Notes: generated from the letters alone by a model not told the origin. DNA of 64,000 bases from Planococcus halocryophilus (GCF_001687585.2 NZ_CP016537.2:1460001-1524000), one strand, 5' to 3'. Positions 40,125 through 49,229 are shown, numbered from the stretch's first letter. A program made the numbers and translations.

Positions 40125-41018
40125 ATGTTATTAGGATCTCACGTATCAATGAGCGGCAAAAAGATGCTGCTTGCAGCAAGCGAAGAAGCCGCTTCTTACG
40201 GAGCGTCGACTTTCATGATCTATACCGGCGCACCTCAAAACACGCGCCGAAAACCGATTGAAGACTTAAATATCGATGCTGGCCTTGCTCATATGGCAGC
40301 CAATAATTTAACAAATATTGTGGTCCATGCACCGTATATTATCAACTTAGGAAATACGCAAAAGCCTGAAACTTTTCAGCACGGTGTTGAATTTCTACAA
40401 AAAGAAATTGAACGCACTGCCGCACTGGGTGCGAAACAAATTGTTTTGCATCCAGGTGCACATGTAGGAGCCGGTTCTGATGCAGGGATAGCTAAGATTA
40501 TTGAAGGATTAAATGAAGTTTTAACGCAAGATTATCCTGTTAATATTGCGCTTGAGACGATGGCTGGAAAAGGCACAGAATGTGGACGTAGTTTTGAGGA
40601 AATCGCCGCAATTATTAATGGTGTGACTCATAATGAACGGTTGTCTGTATGCTTTGACACTTGTCATACACATGATGCGGGTTACAACATCAAAGAAGAT
40701 TTTAATGGAGTACTCGAAGAGTTTGACCGTATTGTTGGGATTAATCGTCTTCAAGTACTACACATTAATGACAGTAAAAATGTTCGTGGAGCGGCTAAAG
40801 ACCGCCACGAAAACATTGGATTTGGCGAAATTGGCTTTGATGCGTTAAACGGCATTGTTCATCATCCGGATTTGATGCACGTACCAAAAATTCTCGAAAC
40901 GCCGTACGTTGGAGTAGATGCTAAAAATAAAAAACCGCCGTATGCATTTGAAATTGAAATGTTTAAAGCGGGAGTCTTTTCACCGGGAGTTATCGAAGAA
41001 TTAAAATCTTCTTTATAA
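40125..41018 (+). CDS. nfo: Endonuclease IV (apurinic/apyrimidinic)
   Basis: Zinc-dependent AP endonuclease of base-excision repair, 297 aa, TIM-barrel AP_endonuc_2 family. Metal-ligand motifs: [54 protein letters not shown] and [11 protein letters not shown]. The gene immediately follows cshB (AAGGAGATAG SD), reproducing B. subtilis yqfR-yqfS. Confidence 0.95.
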   Translation: MLLGSHVSMSGKKMLLAASEEAASYGASTFMIYTGAPQNTRRKPIEDLNIDAGLAHMAANNLTNIVVHAPYIINLGNTQKPETFQHGVEFLQKEIERTAALGAKQIVLHPGAHVGAGSDAGIAKIIEGLNEVLTQDYPVNIALETMAGKGTECGRSFEEIAAIINGVTHNERLSVCFDTCHTHDAGYNIKEDFNGVLEEFDRIVGINRLQVLHINDSKNVRGAAKDRHENIGFGEIGFDALNGIVHHPDLMHVPKILETPYVGVDAKNKKPPYAFEIEMFKAGVFSPGVIEELKSSL

Positions 41019-41032
41019 ATAGAAGTGGTTAT

Positions 41033-41079
41033 CGCTGAAGACAGTCCCGTAGTTGGGTACTTGTCTTCAGCTTTTTTGT
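41033..41079 (+). terminator. Terminator of cshB-nfo
   Basis: Arms GCTGAAGACA / TGTCTTCAGC with an inner GTCCC/GGG helix, then six T residues. Confidence 0.85.
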
Positions 41080-41144
41080 TTTTAACGAACTCTTATTTCA
41101 ATAGAATTGAAAAAACTGATTACAAGCGATTCAAGCAAAATCTA

Positions 41145-41173
41145 TTTACATTAGTGCTGAACTCCACTATACT
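41145..41173 (+). promoter_or_regulatory. SigA promoter of the znuC-znuB-zur operon
   Basis: TTTACA at 41145-41150, 17-nt spacer, TATACT at 41168-41173. The Zur box lies just downstream, over the expected start site. Confidence 0.7.
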
Positions 41174-41182
41174 TTTCTAATG

Positions 41183-41205
41183 TAAATCGTAATCATTATT
41201 AATTA
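41183..41205. promoter_or_regulatory. Zur box
   Basis: TAAATCGTAAT-C-ATTATTAATTA. The left half matches the Bacillus Zur operator exactly, while the right half keeps ATTA and TTA but is degenerate. Placement between the -10 and znuC fits zinc-dependent repression by the Zur encoded in the same operon. Confidence 0.8.
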
Positions 41206-41221
41206 GAAAAGAGGCGAAACA

Positions 41222-41989
41222 ATGGTTGCGCCATTAATCGACATTCAAGATATCAGTTTTGACTATGAAGAAACCAAAGCGTTAGATCATATTTCCATGA
41301 AAGTGGAAGAAGGTGATTTTTTAGCAATATTAGGTCCGAACGGATCAGGGAAATCAACTCTATTAAAAATCATGTTAGGGCTTATCAAACCAAGTAAAGG
41401 GAAAATCGAGCTTTTTGGAGTAGACTCAAAAAGCTTCAAAAACCGTGAATGGATTGGATATGTATCACAAAAATCAAATTCATTTAATTCGGGATTTCCG
41501 GCGACTGTTAAAGAAGTAGTGGCAGGAGGCTTAGTGAAGAAAACAGGATTGTTTCATCGGATGCCCAAAAAAACGTATGAACAAGTGGTTGAAGCATTAG
41601 AAGCCGTCAGTATGGAAGCATTTATCGATAGAAGCATTAGTGAACTATCAGGTGGTCAGCAACAACGTATTTTTATTGCACGAGCATTAATTGCAAAACC
41701 AAAAGTGTTAATACTGGATGAACCGACGGTTGGAATTGACCATGAAAATGTTCAAGCATTTTATGATATGTTGGCTAGATTAAATCAGGATAAAAACATT
41801 ACAATGGTGCTTGTTACACACGATGTAGATACGGTAACAGATCGAATCACTCATGTGGCGTGTTTAAATCAAACAATCCATTTCCATGGCTATAAAGAAC
41901 AGCTTCACACGATGAGTGACGAAAAGCGCGAAGCGTGGTACGGCCATTCTGTCCGAAAAATTCACCATATCGGAGGAAGCCACACATGA
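41222..41989 (+). CDS. znuC: Zinc ABC transporter ATP-binding protein
   Basis: Cytoplasmic ATPase of the zinc importer (also called AdcC or ZurA), 255 aa. Walker A GPNGSGKST at residues 38-46, Q-loop YVSQKSN, signature LSGGQQQR near 141-148, Walker B VLILDEPTVGID, and H-loop VTHD. First gene of the operon; its stop overlaps the znuB ATG (ATGA). The substrate-binding lipoprotein ZnuA/AdcA is not in this window and must be encoded elsewhere. Confidence 0.93.
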   Translation: MVAPLIDIQDISFDYEETKALDHISMKVEEGDFLAILGPNGSGKSTLLKIMLGLIKPSKGKIELFGVDSKSFKNREWIGYVSQKSNSFNSGFPATVKEVVAGGLVKKTGLFHRMPKKTYEQVVEALEAVSMEAFIDRSISELSGGQQQRIFIARALIAKPKVLILDEPTVGIDHENVQAFYDMLARLNQDKNITMVLVTHDVDTVTDRITHVACLNQTIHFHGYKEQLHTMSDEKREAWYGHSVRKIHHIGGSHT

Positions 41990-42840
41990 TAGAAGCTATT
42001 TTTTCTTATGAATTTTTACAAAATGCCTTTGCGGCAGGGTTAATCATTGGAGTTATTGCGCCGTTACTTGGCGTATTTATCGTTGTTCGCCGACTGTCAT
42101 TAATCGCTGATGCGTTAAGTCATGTTACCTTAGCGGGCATTGCAGGAAGTTTGTACTTGAGTCAAAGTGTAGCTTCTTTAGCTCTTTTAAACCCATTATT
42201 TCTTGGGATTGCGGCTTCAGTAGGTGGCTCTATGTTGATCGAACGTTTAAGAAGCTTGTATAAGCATTACCAAGAATTAGCGATACCGATTATATTGTCG
42301 GCAGGTATTGGATTTGGTGCTATTTTTATTTCTTTAGCTGAAGGTTTTTCCAGTGACTTGTTTGGTTATTTATTTGGCTCAGTATCAGCTGTAAGCAGAG
42401 AAGACTTGTTTATTGTTGTTGGTGTAGCAGTCGTTGTTCTTGCTTTTGTGTTTATCTTTTTCAAAGAACTATTCGTTTTATCATTTGACGACGAGTATGC
42501 GAGAGCTTCTGGCTTGCCTGCTAAATGGATTCACTTTATGTTTATGATCGTAACAGCACTCGTGATTGCAGGCTCTATGCGCATTGTCGGTATATTACTT
42601 GTATCATCGCTTATGACCATTCCGGTTGCAACAGCGATGCGTGTCACAAAGAGTTTTAAGCAAACAATCATTTTATCGATTGTTTTTGGTGAAATTTCCG
42701 TAATTACCGGATTAGTATCTGCTTTCTACTTAGATTTGGCTCCTGGTGGAACAATTGTTGTAACATCGATTTTCCTATTATTGCTAGTCCTTGCGTATAA
42801 AAAAATAATGGTTTCGCGTAAAAAAGGAGCGATTGCATGA
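41986..42840 (+). CDS. znuB: Zinc ABC transporter permease
   Basis: Integral membrane permease of the ABC-3 family, 284 aa, starting MIEAIFSYEFLQNAF, with about eight hydrophobic segments and the family motif LIADALSHVTLAGIA near residues 38-52. ATG overlaps the znuC stop; its own stop overlaps the zur ATG, so all three genes are translationally coupled. Longer in-frame readings upstream lie in znuC and are not supported. Confidence 0.93.
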   Translation: MIEAIFSYEFLQNAFAAGLIIGVIAPLLGVFIVVRRLSLIADALSHVTLAGIAGSLYLSQSVASLALLNPLFLGIAASVGGSMLIERLRSLYKHYQELAIPIILSAGIGFGAIFISLAEGFSSDLFGYLFGSVSAVSREDLFIVVGVAVVVLAFVFIFFKELFVLSFDDEYARASGLPAKWIHFMFMIVTALVIAGSMRIVGILLVSSLMTIPVATAMRVTKSFKQTIILSIVFGEISVITGLVSAFYLDLAPGGTIVVTSIFLLLLVLAYKKIMVSRKKGAIA

Positions 42841-43247
42841 ATTTAACAACTGCATGGAAAATTCTAAAAGACCAAGGTTTCAAGGAAACATCGAAACGCA
42901 ATCAAATTTTAGAGCTGTTTTCGAACGATGAACGTTATTTGACTGCGAGAGATTTGTTGGATGTTATGCAAAAAGACTATCCAAGCATGAGCTATGACAC
43001 AGTGTATCGAAACTTAGCAACATTTGTATCGCTCGGCATATTAGAAGAAACGGAATTATCAGGTGAACGTCATTTTCGCATGCAATGCGAAAGTGATCAT
43101 CATCATCATCATTTTATTTGCATGGATTGTGGCAAAATAAAAGAAATTCCCCTTTGTCCCATGGATATGCTAGGTGCAGCTTTACCCGCATACGAAATTG
43201 CCAATCATAAGTTTGAAATCTACGGGAAATGTCCCGAATGCAAATAA
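42837..43247 (+). CDS. zur: Zur, zinc uptake regulator (Fur family)
   Basis: Zinc-responsive repressor, 136 aa. The N-terminal winged helix (TSKRNQILELF, MSYDTVYRNLATFVSLGIL) is followed by the metal-sensing domain: His run at 88-92, C95 and C98 (FICMDCGKI), C132 and C135 (KCPEC) forming the structural zinc site. Its place in the znuCB operon behind a Zur box identifies it as Zur, not Fur or PerR. Confidence 0.93.
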   Translation: MNLTTAWKILKDQGFKETSKRNQILELFSNDERYLTARDLLDVMQKDYPSMSYDTVYRNLATFVSLGILEETELSGERHFRMQCESDHHHHHFICMDCGKIKEIPLCPMDMLGAALPAYEIANHKFEIYGKCPECK

Positions 43248-43284
43248 AAGCGAGAGTGGGGAAGTCCACTCTCGCTTTTATATT
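43244..43284 (+). terminator. Terminator of the zinc operon
   Basis: Arms AAAAGCGAGAGTGG / CCACTCTCGCTTTT, loop GGAAGT, then ATATTTT. Sequence closely resembles the hairpin at 43454-43500. Confidence 0.87.
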
Positions 43285-43453
43285 TTGGAAATACATCTTA
43301 TTTGTATAATAGTTCTCAAATGAACTAACTTTCATCATCGAGTTTATCAAATTATAGTTTCTTTACAAGAGCAAAAAATTCTTCATTCAACAAGAGAATT
43401 CTAGACTCACGAGAGCCATCCCCAAAGCGATCGGAGCGTTTATTTTCAAAATA

Positions 43454-43500
43454 AACTAGAAAAGCGAGTGTGGAAAAAAATCCAGACTCGCTTTTCTAGT
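43454..43500 (-). terminator. Terminator of ispG-yqfW
   Basis: Arms ACTAGAAAAGCGAGT / ACTCGCTTTTCTAGT with an inner TGGA/TCCA helix, abutting the yqfW stop. Serves the minus strand. Confidence 0.82.
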
Positions 43501-44090
43501 TATTTGCGGTTTAACGTTTCTTGCAGACTGAATTCGTTTTTTACCCATTGTTCTGCTTCAAGCCAGTCATAAACGCGTACGACATTCGATGGAACGGTCT
43601 CGCGGTTATAAGGTGTATCAAAAAGAATAACGGGAATATCCAGCTCTTCAGCTATTTCTACAGCGTTGTCGTGTTTGTCTTCGAAAAACAAATCCACATT
43701 ATGACGTTTTGCTGTTTCGATTTTTTTATGAGAACCGATCAATTCAATGTGATCATACGCAATCGCATGTTCTTCAAACCAATTCAACGTAATGTCACGA
43801 ACATTGTCGCCTCGAGCTGAAATATAATACAGTTCGTATTGGTCTTTCCAGGTGTTTAAAATTTGTTTGGCATGCTCAGAAACAGGAGAAGCCGCATAAA
43901 TGCGCGGTTCGGAATCCCGGAACCAAGAATAAAATTCACCTTGCGTCAAATGAGGTAGAGCTGCGGTCAAATCATATTCTTTAATATCATCCAAAGTTAA
44001 TTCACTGTTAAATTGTTCATTTATATGAGGAATCAGTGACGTTGGAGAAGTCACTGTTCCATCAATATCTATTCCGAAACGGTATTTCAT
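43500..44090 (-). CDS. yqfW: YqfW family HAD hydrolase, putative 5'-nucleotidase
   Basis: 196-aa haloacid-dehalogenase phosphatase of the 5' deoxyribonucleotidase (NT5C) type. The catalytic DIDGT is at residues 8-12 (nucleophile D8). YYISARGD supplies motif II, and the acidic motif is FFEDKHDNAVEIAEEL. The substrate in the cell is unproven. It follows ispG by 12 nt on the minus strand, so they form an operon; convergent with zur. Confidence 0.88.
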   Translation of the reverse strand: MKYRFGIDIDGTVTSPTSLIPHINEQFNSELTLDDIKEYDLTAALPHLTQGEFYSWFRDSEPRIYAASPVSEHAKQILNTWKDQYELYYISARGDNVRDITLNWFEEHAIAYDHIELIGSHKKIETAKRHNVDLFFEDKHDNAVEIAEELDIPVILFDTPYNRETVPSNVVRVYDWLEAEQWVKNEFSLQETLNRK

Positions 44091-44102
44091 CTATTCACAA
44101 CC

Positions 44103-45221
44103 TTATACTTGTTGTTCTAATTCTTTTTTCTCCGCTGCTTGCTTTGCAAAATATTCTTCAGCTAACTTGTCGATTTCAACTTTCAATTCTTCGACCATTG
44201 TTGCTTCAGGGACTTTGCGGACCGTTTTGCCTTTCATAAACAGCAAGCCTTCTCCGCGAGCACCCGCAATCCCGATATCCGCTTCGCGCGCTTCACCAGG
44301 ACCGTTCACTGCACAGCCTAGAACGGCTACTTTTAATGGTGCTTTAATATGAGAGATGTATTCTTCTACTTCGTTGGCAATTGTAATCAAGTCAATTTCA
44401 ATACGTCCGCATGTAGGGCATGAAATAAGTGTTGCTGCGTTTGAAGAAAGACCGAAAATTTTCAGCATTTCACGTGCTACTTTTACTTCTTCAACTGGGT
44501 CTGCACTTAACGATACACGAAGTGTATTCCCGATTCCTTTTGCGAACAATGCGCCTAGACCAGCTGCGCTTTTCACTGTCCCTGAGAACAATGTTCCAGA
44601 TTCAGTAATACCTAAGTGTAGTGGGTAGTCAAAAGCTTTTGAAGCTAGTTCATAAGCTTCAACAGCTAAGCTTACATCTGAAGCTTTTAATGAAACAATA
44701 ATATCGTGGAAATCCAAGTCTTCTAAAATTTTAATGTGGTGAAGTGCGCTTTCGACCATACCTTCAGCCGTTGGGTAGCCGTATTTCTCTAGAATTTTAC
44801 GTTCTAGTGATCCAGCGTTAACTCCGATACGAATAGGAATGCCTTTTGCTTTAGCAGCATTTACAACCGCTTCAACTTTTTCGCGACGTCCAATATTCCC
44901 TGGATTGATGCGGATTTTGTCTGCACCTTGTTCAATCGCAATTAAAGCTAATTTATAATCAAAATGAATATCTACTACTAAAGGAATGTTAATGCGTGCT
45001 TTAATTGCGCCGATTGCATAAGCTGCACGTTCGTCAGGACATGCAACGCGAACAATTTGGCATCCCGCTTCTTCTAAGCGCAAAATTTCAGCGACCGTCG
45101 CTTCAACGTCGTGTGTTTTAGTAGTAGCCATACTTTGTATAAATAATTCATTACTGCCGCCAATCGTCAAATCTCCGACTTTTACGGGGCGTGTTTTTGA
45201 ACGGTGTGTCATTTCGCTCAT
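44103..45221 (-). CDS. ispG: 4-hydroxy-3-methylbut-2-en-1-yl diphosphate synthase
   Basis: MEP-pathway 4Fe-4S enzyme converting MEcPP to HMBPP, the substrate of IspH. 372 aa, short bacterial form. The TIM barrel begins [18 protein letters not shown] with [16 protein letters not shown]. Cluster ligands are in [11 protein letters not shown] and [14 protein letters not shown] at 45221 with AAAGGAGAG upstream. A putative promoter lies at about 45332-45361, and yqfW is co-transcribed. Confidence 0.95.
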   Translation of the reverse strand: MSEMTHRSKTRPVKVGDLTIGGSNELFIQSMATTKTHDVEATVAEILRLEEAGCQIVRVACPDERAAYAIGAIKARINIPLVVDIHFDYKLALIAIEQGADKIRINPGNIGRREKVEAVVNAAKAKGIPIRIGVNAGSLERKILEKYGYPTAEGMVESALHHIKILEDLDFHDIIVSLKASDVSLAVEAYELASKAFDYPLHLGITESGTLFSGTVKSAAGLGALFAKGIGNTLRVSLSADPVEEVKVAREMLKIFGLSSNAATLISCPTCGRIEIDLITIANEVEEYISHIKAPLKVAVLGCAVNGPGEAREADIGIAGARGEGLLFMKGKTVRKVPEATMVEELKVEIDKLAEEYFAKQAAEKKELEQQV

Positions 45222-45331
45222 GAAAAAATCTCTCCTTTTTAGTGGTGGCCTGTTTTACCGGCTCACATATCTTTGTCCTACAAATATCGAATACACCGAA
45301 ATAGGTAGGCTCTCTTCTATTGCCTATAGCC

Positions 45332-45361
45332 ATTTTAGCAGTGTCGTGCTCAAAAAGACAA
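45332..45361 (-). promoter_or_regulatory. Putative SigA promoter of ispG
   Basis: On the minus strand: TTGTCT (45361-45356), 18-nt spacer, TAAAAT (45337-45332). Confidence 0.5.
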
Positions 45362-45403
45362 GAAAGACGGTTGATTAACACCATAGTTACTAATAAATCG
45401 AGC

Positions 45404-45928
45404 TTAAGCTTCTTTCTTTGATAATGGTGGTTTTTTTGGGTAATAGCCGATTGCCACGTATAAATAGAAGATGGTCAATAAACTAGTAGCTAATGAAACT
45501 TTAAAATCGAGGTCAAAAAAACTTAAAACAAACGCCACTAATGTTGGAATGGTTACACTAAGAGCGGTAGTTCGCCATAAATGGCGGTATTCACCTCGAC
45601 GTTTTCTACTATTCAAAATCAATAAAGCGATCAACGCAAAAAAACTGATTTTGATAAAATGATAAATTGTAGTTGAGACAAATAAGAAAACAAAAGCAAA
45701 CGGATAAAGAAGCCAATCGATTTCTTCGACAAATTCGATGAGTCCATCTATACTGCTAGAGGCATTACCTAACCCGGTGCTCCATTCAACAAAAGATGCG
45801 ACTGTTAACAATGATATAAAGACAAAAATAAACTGCATTATTTTCCCAATGCCCATAATTCGGACGGCAGCTTGTTTTTTAGGTTCCATTAAACTCGCTT
45901 TAAATAATTGGTATAGGTTCAAGATCAT
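45404..45928 (-). CDS. yqgB: DUF1189 membrane protein (YqgB-like)
   Basis: 174-aa membrane protein resembling the DUF1189 family: the N-terminus places a short amphipathic helix and IMGIGKIMQFIFVF before three or four further TM segments (about 30-48, 70-100, 118-135, 140-160). Its location next to ispG and before the DUF456/sodA genes equals B. subtilis yqgB. Function unknown. AGAGGA is unusually close to the ATG (3 nt), so the true start may differ. No clear terminator lies downstream. Confidence 0.75.
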   Translation of the reverse strand: MILNLYQLFKASLMEPKKQAAVRIMGIGKIMQFIFVFISLLTVASFVEWSTGLGNASSSIDGLIEFVEEIDWLLYPFAFVFLFVSTTIYHFIKISFFALIALLILNSRKRRGEYRHLWRTTALSVTIPTLVAFVLSFFDLDFKVSLATSLLTIFYLYVAIGYYPKKPPLSKKEA

Positions 45929-46018
45929 CTTCCTCTCATTTATACCAATAATCGTACCACGTAGATTGTAAAAAAAAATGCCGCTTTGTTACGAGAATGT
46001 AAATTTTGTAGAAATATG

Positions 46019-46048
46019 TTTACAAATTATTAGTAAACTACGCATAAT
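46019..46048 (+). promoter_or_regulatory. Putative promoter of the Na/Pi cotransporter gene
   Basis: TTTACA at 46019-46024, 18-nt spacer, CATAAT at 46043-46048. The spacer contains GTAAA, forming an inverted repeat with TTTAC of the -35, a possible operator. Confidence 0.5.
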
Positions 46049-46090
46049 AGGTTAGGTGTGAATATGAAATTTAGGAGTTGAATATGTATC

Positions 46091-47722
46091 GTGGAAATGA
46101 ACTGGCAAGAAATCTTCTTTTCCTTTTTTGGTGGATTAGGGATTTTCCTATTTTCAATTAAGTTTATGGGTGATGCTTTACAAAGAGCAGCAGGTGATAA
46201 ACTGCGTGACATCTTGGATCGTTTTACAACGAATCCGTTCATGGGTGTTCTAGTTGGTATTATCGTGACCATCTTAATTCAATCGAGTTCAGGTACAACT
46301 GTAATCGTAGTTGGTTTAGTTAGTGCCGGGTTTATGACATTGAGACAGGCAATCGGCGTTATCATGGGGGCCAATATTGGTACCACTGTAACAGCCTTCA
46401 TTATCGGTTTAGATGTCGGAGAGTACGCTTTGCCAATTATGGCAGTCGGAGCGGCTATGATTTTCTTTATTAAGAAAAACAAAATCCAAAACATCGGACA
46501 AGTCATATTTGGTTTTGGTGGCTTATTCTACGGTATGGAATTAATGAGTGGTGGAATGAAACCGCTACGCGAATTACCAGCTTTTATCGATATGACGGTT
46601 AATTTGAGCGAATTCCCGATTTTGGGAGTGTTTGTCGGAACAGTCTTTACGTTGATTGTACAGAGCTCAAGTGGTACTGTAGCAATTCTTCAAGGACTTT
46701 ACGCTGAAAACATCCTTACGCTTGGCGCATCTCTGCCAGTTCTGTTCGGTGACAATATTGGAACAACCATTACAGCGGTACTTGCAGCACTTGGTACATC
46801 GATTGCAGCACGCCGTGCAGCAGCGGTACATGTATTGTTCAATATCGTTGGTTCGGTTATCTTCTTGATCTTATTAATTCCTTTTACAGCGTATGTAGAA
46901 TGGATTTCAGGAGTCTTATCATTAGAGCCGAAAATGCAAATCGCATTTGCCCACGGTTCATTTAACGTAGTAAACACTATTATTCAATTTCCATTAATAG
47001 GTGCATGGGCTTACCTAGTAACGAAAGTCATTCCAGGTGAAGAAGTGTTGGTTGAATTTAAACCAAAACATTTGGATATTCACTTTATCGAACAATCTCC
47101 TTCTATTGCGCTTGGCCAGGCAAAAGAAGAAATTTTACGCATGGGTCAATATTCAGTGCAAGGTTTAGAAGAAACGTATAAGTATTTAATGACAAAGAGC
47201 AAGAAAAATGCAGAAATGGGTTATCAGTTAGAAGATGCAATCAACAATCTCGATAGCAAAATCACAGATTACCTGGTACTAATTTCAGCAGAGTCTATTT
47301 CAACAGCTGATTCAACTCGCCACACAATGTTAATGGAAACAGTTCGTGATATTGAACGAATTGGTGACCATTTTGAAAACATTATCGAGCTAGTTGATTA
47401 TCAAGAAAACAATAAAGTGAAAATCACGGAAGATGCAATGGAAGATTTAACAGAAATGTTTACATTGACGATTGCAACAGTTCAAAAAGCGCTAAAAGCG
47501 TTGGATACAACTAGCCATGAACTAGCTCGTGAAGTAGCAGAGCAAGAAGACTTGATCGACAAAATGGAACGAAAATTCCGTAAAAAACATATTTTGCGCT
47601 TGAACGAAGGTTTATGTACTGGACAAGCAGGAATTGTCTTTGTCGACATCGTAAGTAACTTAGAGCGAGTTGGTGACCACGCAGTTAACATTGCAGAAGC
47701 AATCTTAGGAAACCGAGCTTAA
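46091..47722 (+). CDS. Na/Pi cotransporter family protein with PhoU-like domain
   Basis: Sodium-dependent phosphate transporter of the NptA/SLC34-like family, 543 aa. Two inverted QSSS repeats (residues 64-67 and near 190) define the membrane core (about 1-320). The C-terminal third (about 345-540) is a helical PhoU-like domain: METVRDIERIGDHFENI and IVSNLERVGDHAVNIAEAI. GTG start at 46091 after AGGAGTT (11 nt). It probably provides low-affinity phosphate uptake or export beside the high-affinity pst system 4 kb downstream. Confidence 0.9.
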   Translation: MEMNWQEIFFSFFGGLGIFLFSIKFMGDALQRAAGDKLRDILDRFTTNPFMGVLVGIIVTILIQSSSGTTVIVVGLVSAGFMTLRQAIGVIMGANIGTTVTAFIIGLDVGEYALPIMAVGAAMIFFIKKNKIQNIGQVIFGFGGLFYGMELMSGGMKPLRELPAFIDMTVNLSEFPILGVFVGTVFTLIVQSSSGTVAILQGLYAENILTLGASLPVLFGDNIGTTITAVLAALGTSIAARRAAAVHVLFNIVGSVIFLILLIPFTAYVEWISGVLSLEPKMQIAFAHGSFNVVNTIIQFPLIGAWAYLVTKVIPGEEVLVEFKPKHLDIHFIEQSPSIALGQAKEEILRMGQYSVQGLEETYKYLMTKSKKNAEMGYQLEDAINNLDSKITDYLVLISAESISTADSTRHTMLMETVRDIERIGDHFENIIELVDYQENNKVKITEDAMEDLTEMFTLTIATVQKALKALDTTSHELAREVAEQEDLIDKMERKFRKKHILRLNEGLCTGQAGIVFVDIVSNLERVGDHAVNIAEAILGNRA

Positions 47723-47735
47723 TTAGAAAAGAGAA

Positions 47736-47832
47736 AGTGCCTGTTCAACTCTGATAGATATAAGCCAGACTAGTAGTGCGGCGTTCTTTGCTGCATAACT
47801 AGTCTGGCTTATGACCCGAAGAGCTAGGCACT
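47736..47832. repeat. Large structured inverted-repeat element, copy B
   Basis: Outer arms AGTGCCT (47736-47742) and AGGCACT (47826-47832). Inner perfect 15-bp arms ATAAGCCAGACTAGT (47760-47774) and ACTAGTCTGGCTTAT (47798-47812) continue with paired bases to the loop GTTCTTT. Its reverse complement shares ordered blocks with 3336-3418. No T-run follows, so it is not an ordinary terminator. Confidence 0.55.
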
Positions 47833-47846
47833 GGAGTCTAGACAAC

Positions 47847-47913
47847 AAAGCTCTCTTTCATCAAACTTTACATTTTGAAAAATGTAGAGCACGATGGAAG
47901 AGAGCTTTTTTTA
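47847..47913 (+). terminator. Terminator after the Na/Pi transporter
   Basis: Arms AAAGCTCTCTTTCATC / GATGGAAGAGAGCTTT with an inner hairpin TTTACATTTT / AAATGTAGA, then TTTT. It ends 14 nt before the next ATG, so it may act as an attenuator. Confidence 0.8.
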
Positions 47914-47927
47914 TAGGAGGAGTGCAG

Positions 47928-48422
47928 ATGGAAATCATCGGCTGGATTGTAATCTTGCTATTTTTTATTATTGGATTTATCGGTTTGGTTTACCCAATTA
48001 TACCCGCTGTCTTATTTATTTTCGGGGGGTTTGTTATGTATGGTTTGTTTTTCAGTTTTAGTGATTTACCCTGGTGGTTTTGGGCAATTCAAAGTCTATT
48101 TGTGATTTTATTATTTGGAGCAGATGCACTTGCTAATGCTTTTGGTGTTAAAAAATTCGGAGGATCTAAAGCGGGCCTTTGGGGCAGTACAATCGGTTTG
48201 ATTGTCGGTCCTTTTGTCATCCCGATTGTTGGTATTTTAATCGGACCATTTATCGGAGCGATTATTGCGGAAATTCTTTTTAATAAATCCACGTTAAAAA
48301 AATCATTTCTTTCAGGTGTAGGGTCAGTTGTCGGATTTATCACATCGGTCTTTACAAAAGGTATTATCCAAACAGTCATGATTACTCTTTTCTTTATAAC
48401 GATTTATTTTAGCGACAAATAG
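47928..48422 (+). CDS. yqgC: DUF456 membrane protein (YqgC-like)
   Basis: 164-aa integral membrane protein of the DUF456 family, beginning MEIIGWIVILLFFIIGFIG. Gly-rich hydrophobic repeats (GSTIGLIVGPFVIPIVGILIG) resemble glycine-zipper segments, with 5-6 TM helices. Position before sodA equals B. subtilis yqgC. Function unknown. AGGAGGAG precedes the ATG at 47928; upstream in-frame sequence falls in the terminator and is not coding. Confidence 0.85.
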   Translation: MEIIGWIVILLFFIIGFIGLVYPIIPAVLFIFGGFVMYGLFFSFSDLPWWFWAIQSLFVILLFGADALANAFGVKKFGGSKAGLWGSTIGLIVGPFVIPIVGILIGPFIGAIIAEILFNKSTLKKSFLSGVGSVVGFITSVFTKGIIQTVMITLFFITIYFSDK

Positions 48423-48492
48423 ATCAATAAGTGCTCAACCGTAAAATGTTTCGGGCAAAAGACTGAATAACGCCATTAGATGTGCATTTTGT

Positions 48493-48521
48493 TTGTAACA
48501 GTCTGGAAATTTTGATAGGCT
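48493..48521 (+). promoter_or_regulatory. Putative sodA promoter
   Basis: TTGTAA at 48493-48498, 17-nt spacer, TAGGCT at 48516-48521. The -10 is weak. Confidence 0.35.
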
Positions 48522-48560
48522 AAGAAGGTAGACCCATTAGACTCAAGGAGGAATTTAATT

Positions 48561-49169
48561 ATGGCTTATGAATTACCAGAATTACCTTACGCGTATGACG
48601 CACTTGAACCACATATTGACAAAGAAACGATGAACATTCATCACACAAAACACCACAACACGTACATCACAAACGTAAATGCGGCTTTAGAAGGCCACGA
48701 AGATCTTGCTTCAAAATCTGTAGAGGAATTAATTGCTGATTTAGATGCAGTTCCTGAATCGATTCGCACAGCTGTCCGTAACAATGGCGGTGGACATGCG
48801 AACCACTCATTATTTTGGAAACTATTGTCTCCAAGTGGTGGCGGTAACCCGACAGGCGCATTAGGCGAAGCAATCAATAGTAAGTTCGGAAGCTTTGACG
48901 AATTTAAAGAAAAATTCGCTGCTGCTGGAAAAACTCGTTTTGGATCAGGATGGGCTTGGCTTGTTCTTTCTAACGGCGAACTTGAAGTAGTATCAACACC
49001 TAACCAAGACTCTCCATTAATGGAAGGCAAAACGCCATTACTTGGTCTTGATGTATGGGAGCACGCTTACTACTTGAAATACCAAAACAAACGTCCAGAT
49101 TACATCAATGCATTTTGGAACGTTGTAAACTGGGAAGAAGTTTCAAACCGTTACGAAACAGCAAAATAA
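48561..49169 (+). CDS. sodA: Superoxide dismutase (Mn/Fe)
   Basis: Dismutates superoxide to hydrogen peroxide and oxygen. 202 aa. Metal ligands are H27 (NIHHTKHH), H82 (NHSLFW), D164 and H168 (DVWEHAYY). The sequence around [11 protein letters not shown] and the Bacillales context favour manganese. AAGGAGG upstream of the ATG; closed by a strong terminator. Cytosolic, no signal peptide. Confidence 0.96.
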   Translation: MAYELPELPYAYDALEPHIDKETMNIHHTKHHNTYITNVNAALEGHEDLASKSVEELIADLDAVPESIRTAVRNNGGGHANHSLFWKLLSPSGGGNPTGALGEAINSKFGSFDEFKEKFAAAGKTRFGSGWAWLVLSNGELEVVSTPNQDSPLMEGKTPLLGLDVWEHAYYLKYQNKRPDYINAFWNVVNWEEVSNRYETAK

Positions 49170-49189
49170 GACGTCACAATTGAAACTTT

Positions 49190-49229
49190 GCACACACTTT
49201 TTCGTCAGAAAAAGTGTGTGTTTTTTTTA
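49190..49229 (+). terminator. Terminator after sodA
   Basis: Arms CACACACTTTTT / AAAAAGTGTGTG, loop CGTCAG, then eight T residues. Confidence 0.92.

Noticed and set aside
43285..43453. Possible small gene between zur and yqfW
   Set aside because: No frame with SD and credible composition; only terminator hairpins at both ends.
47811..47927. 39-residue N-terminal extension of the DUF456 protein
   Set aside because: The sequence lies in the terminator of the preceding gene; AGGAGGAG directly precedes the ATG at 47928.
48641..49030. Minus-strand open frame of 129 codons inside sodA
   Set aside because: Antisense to the conserved metal-binding core of SodA, no SD or family resemblance.
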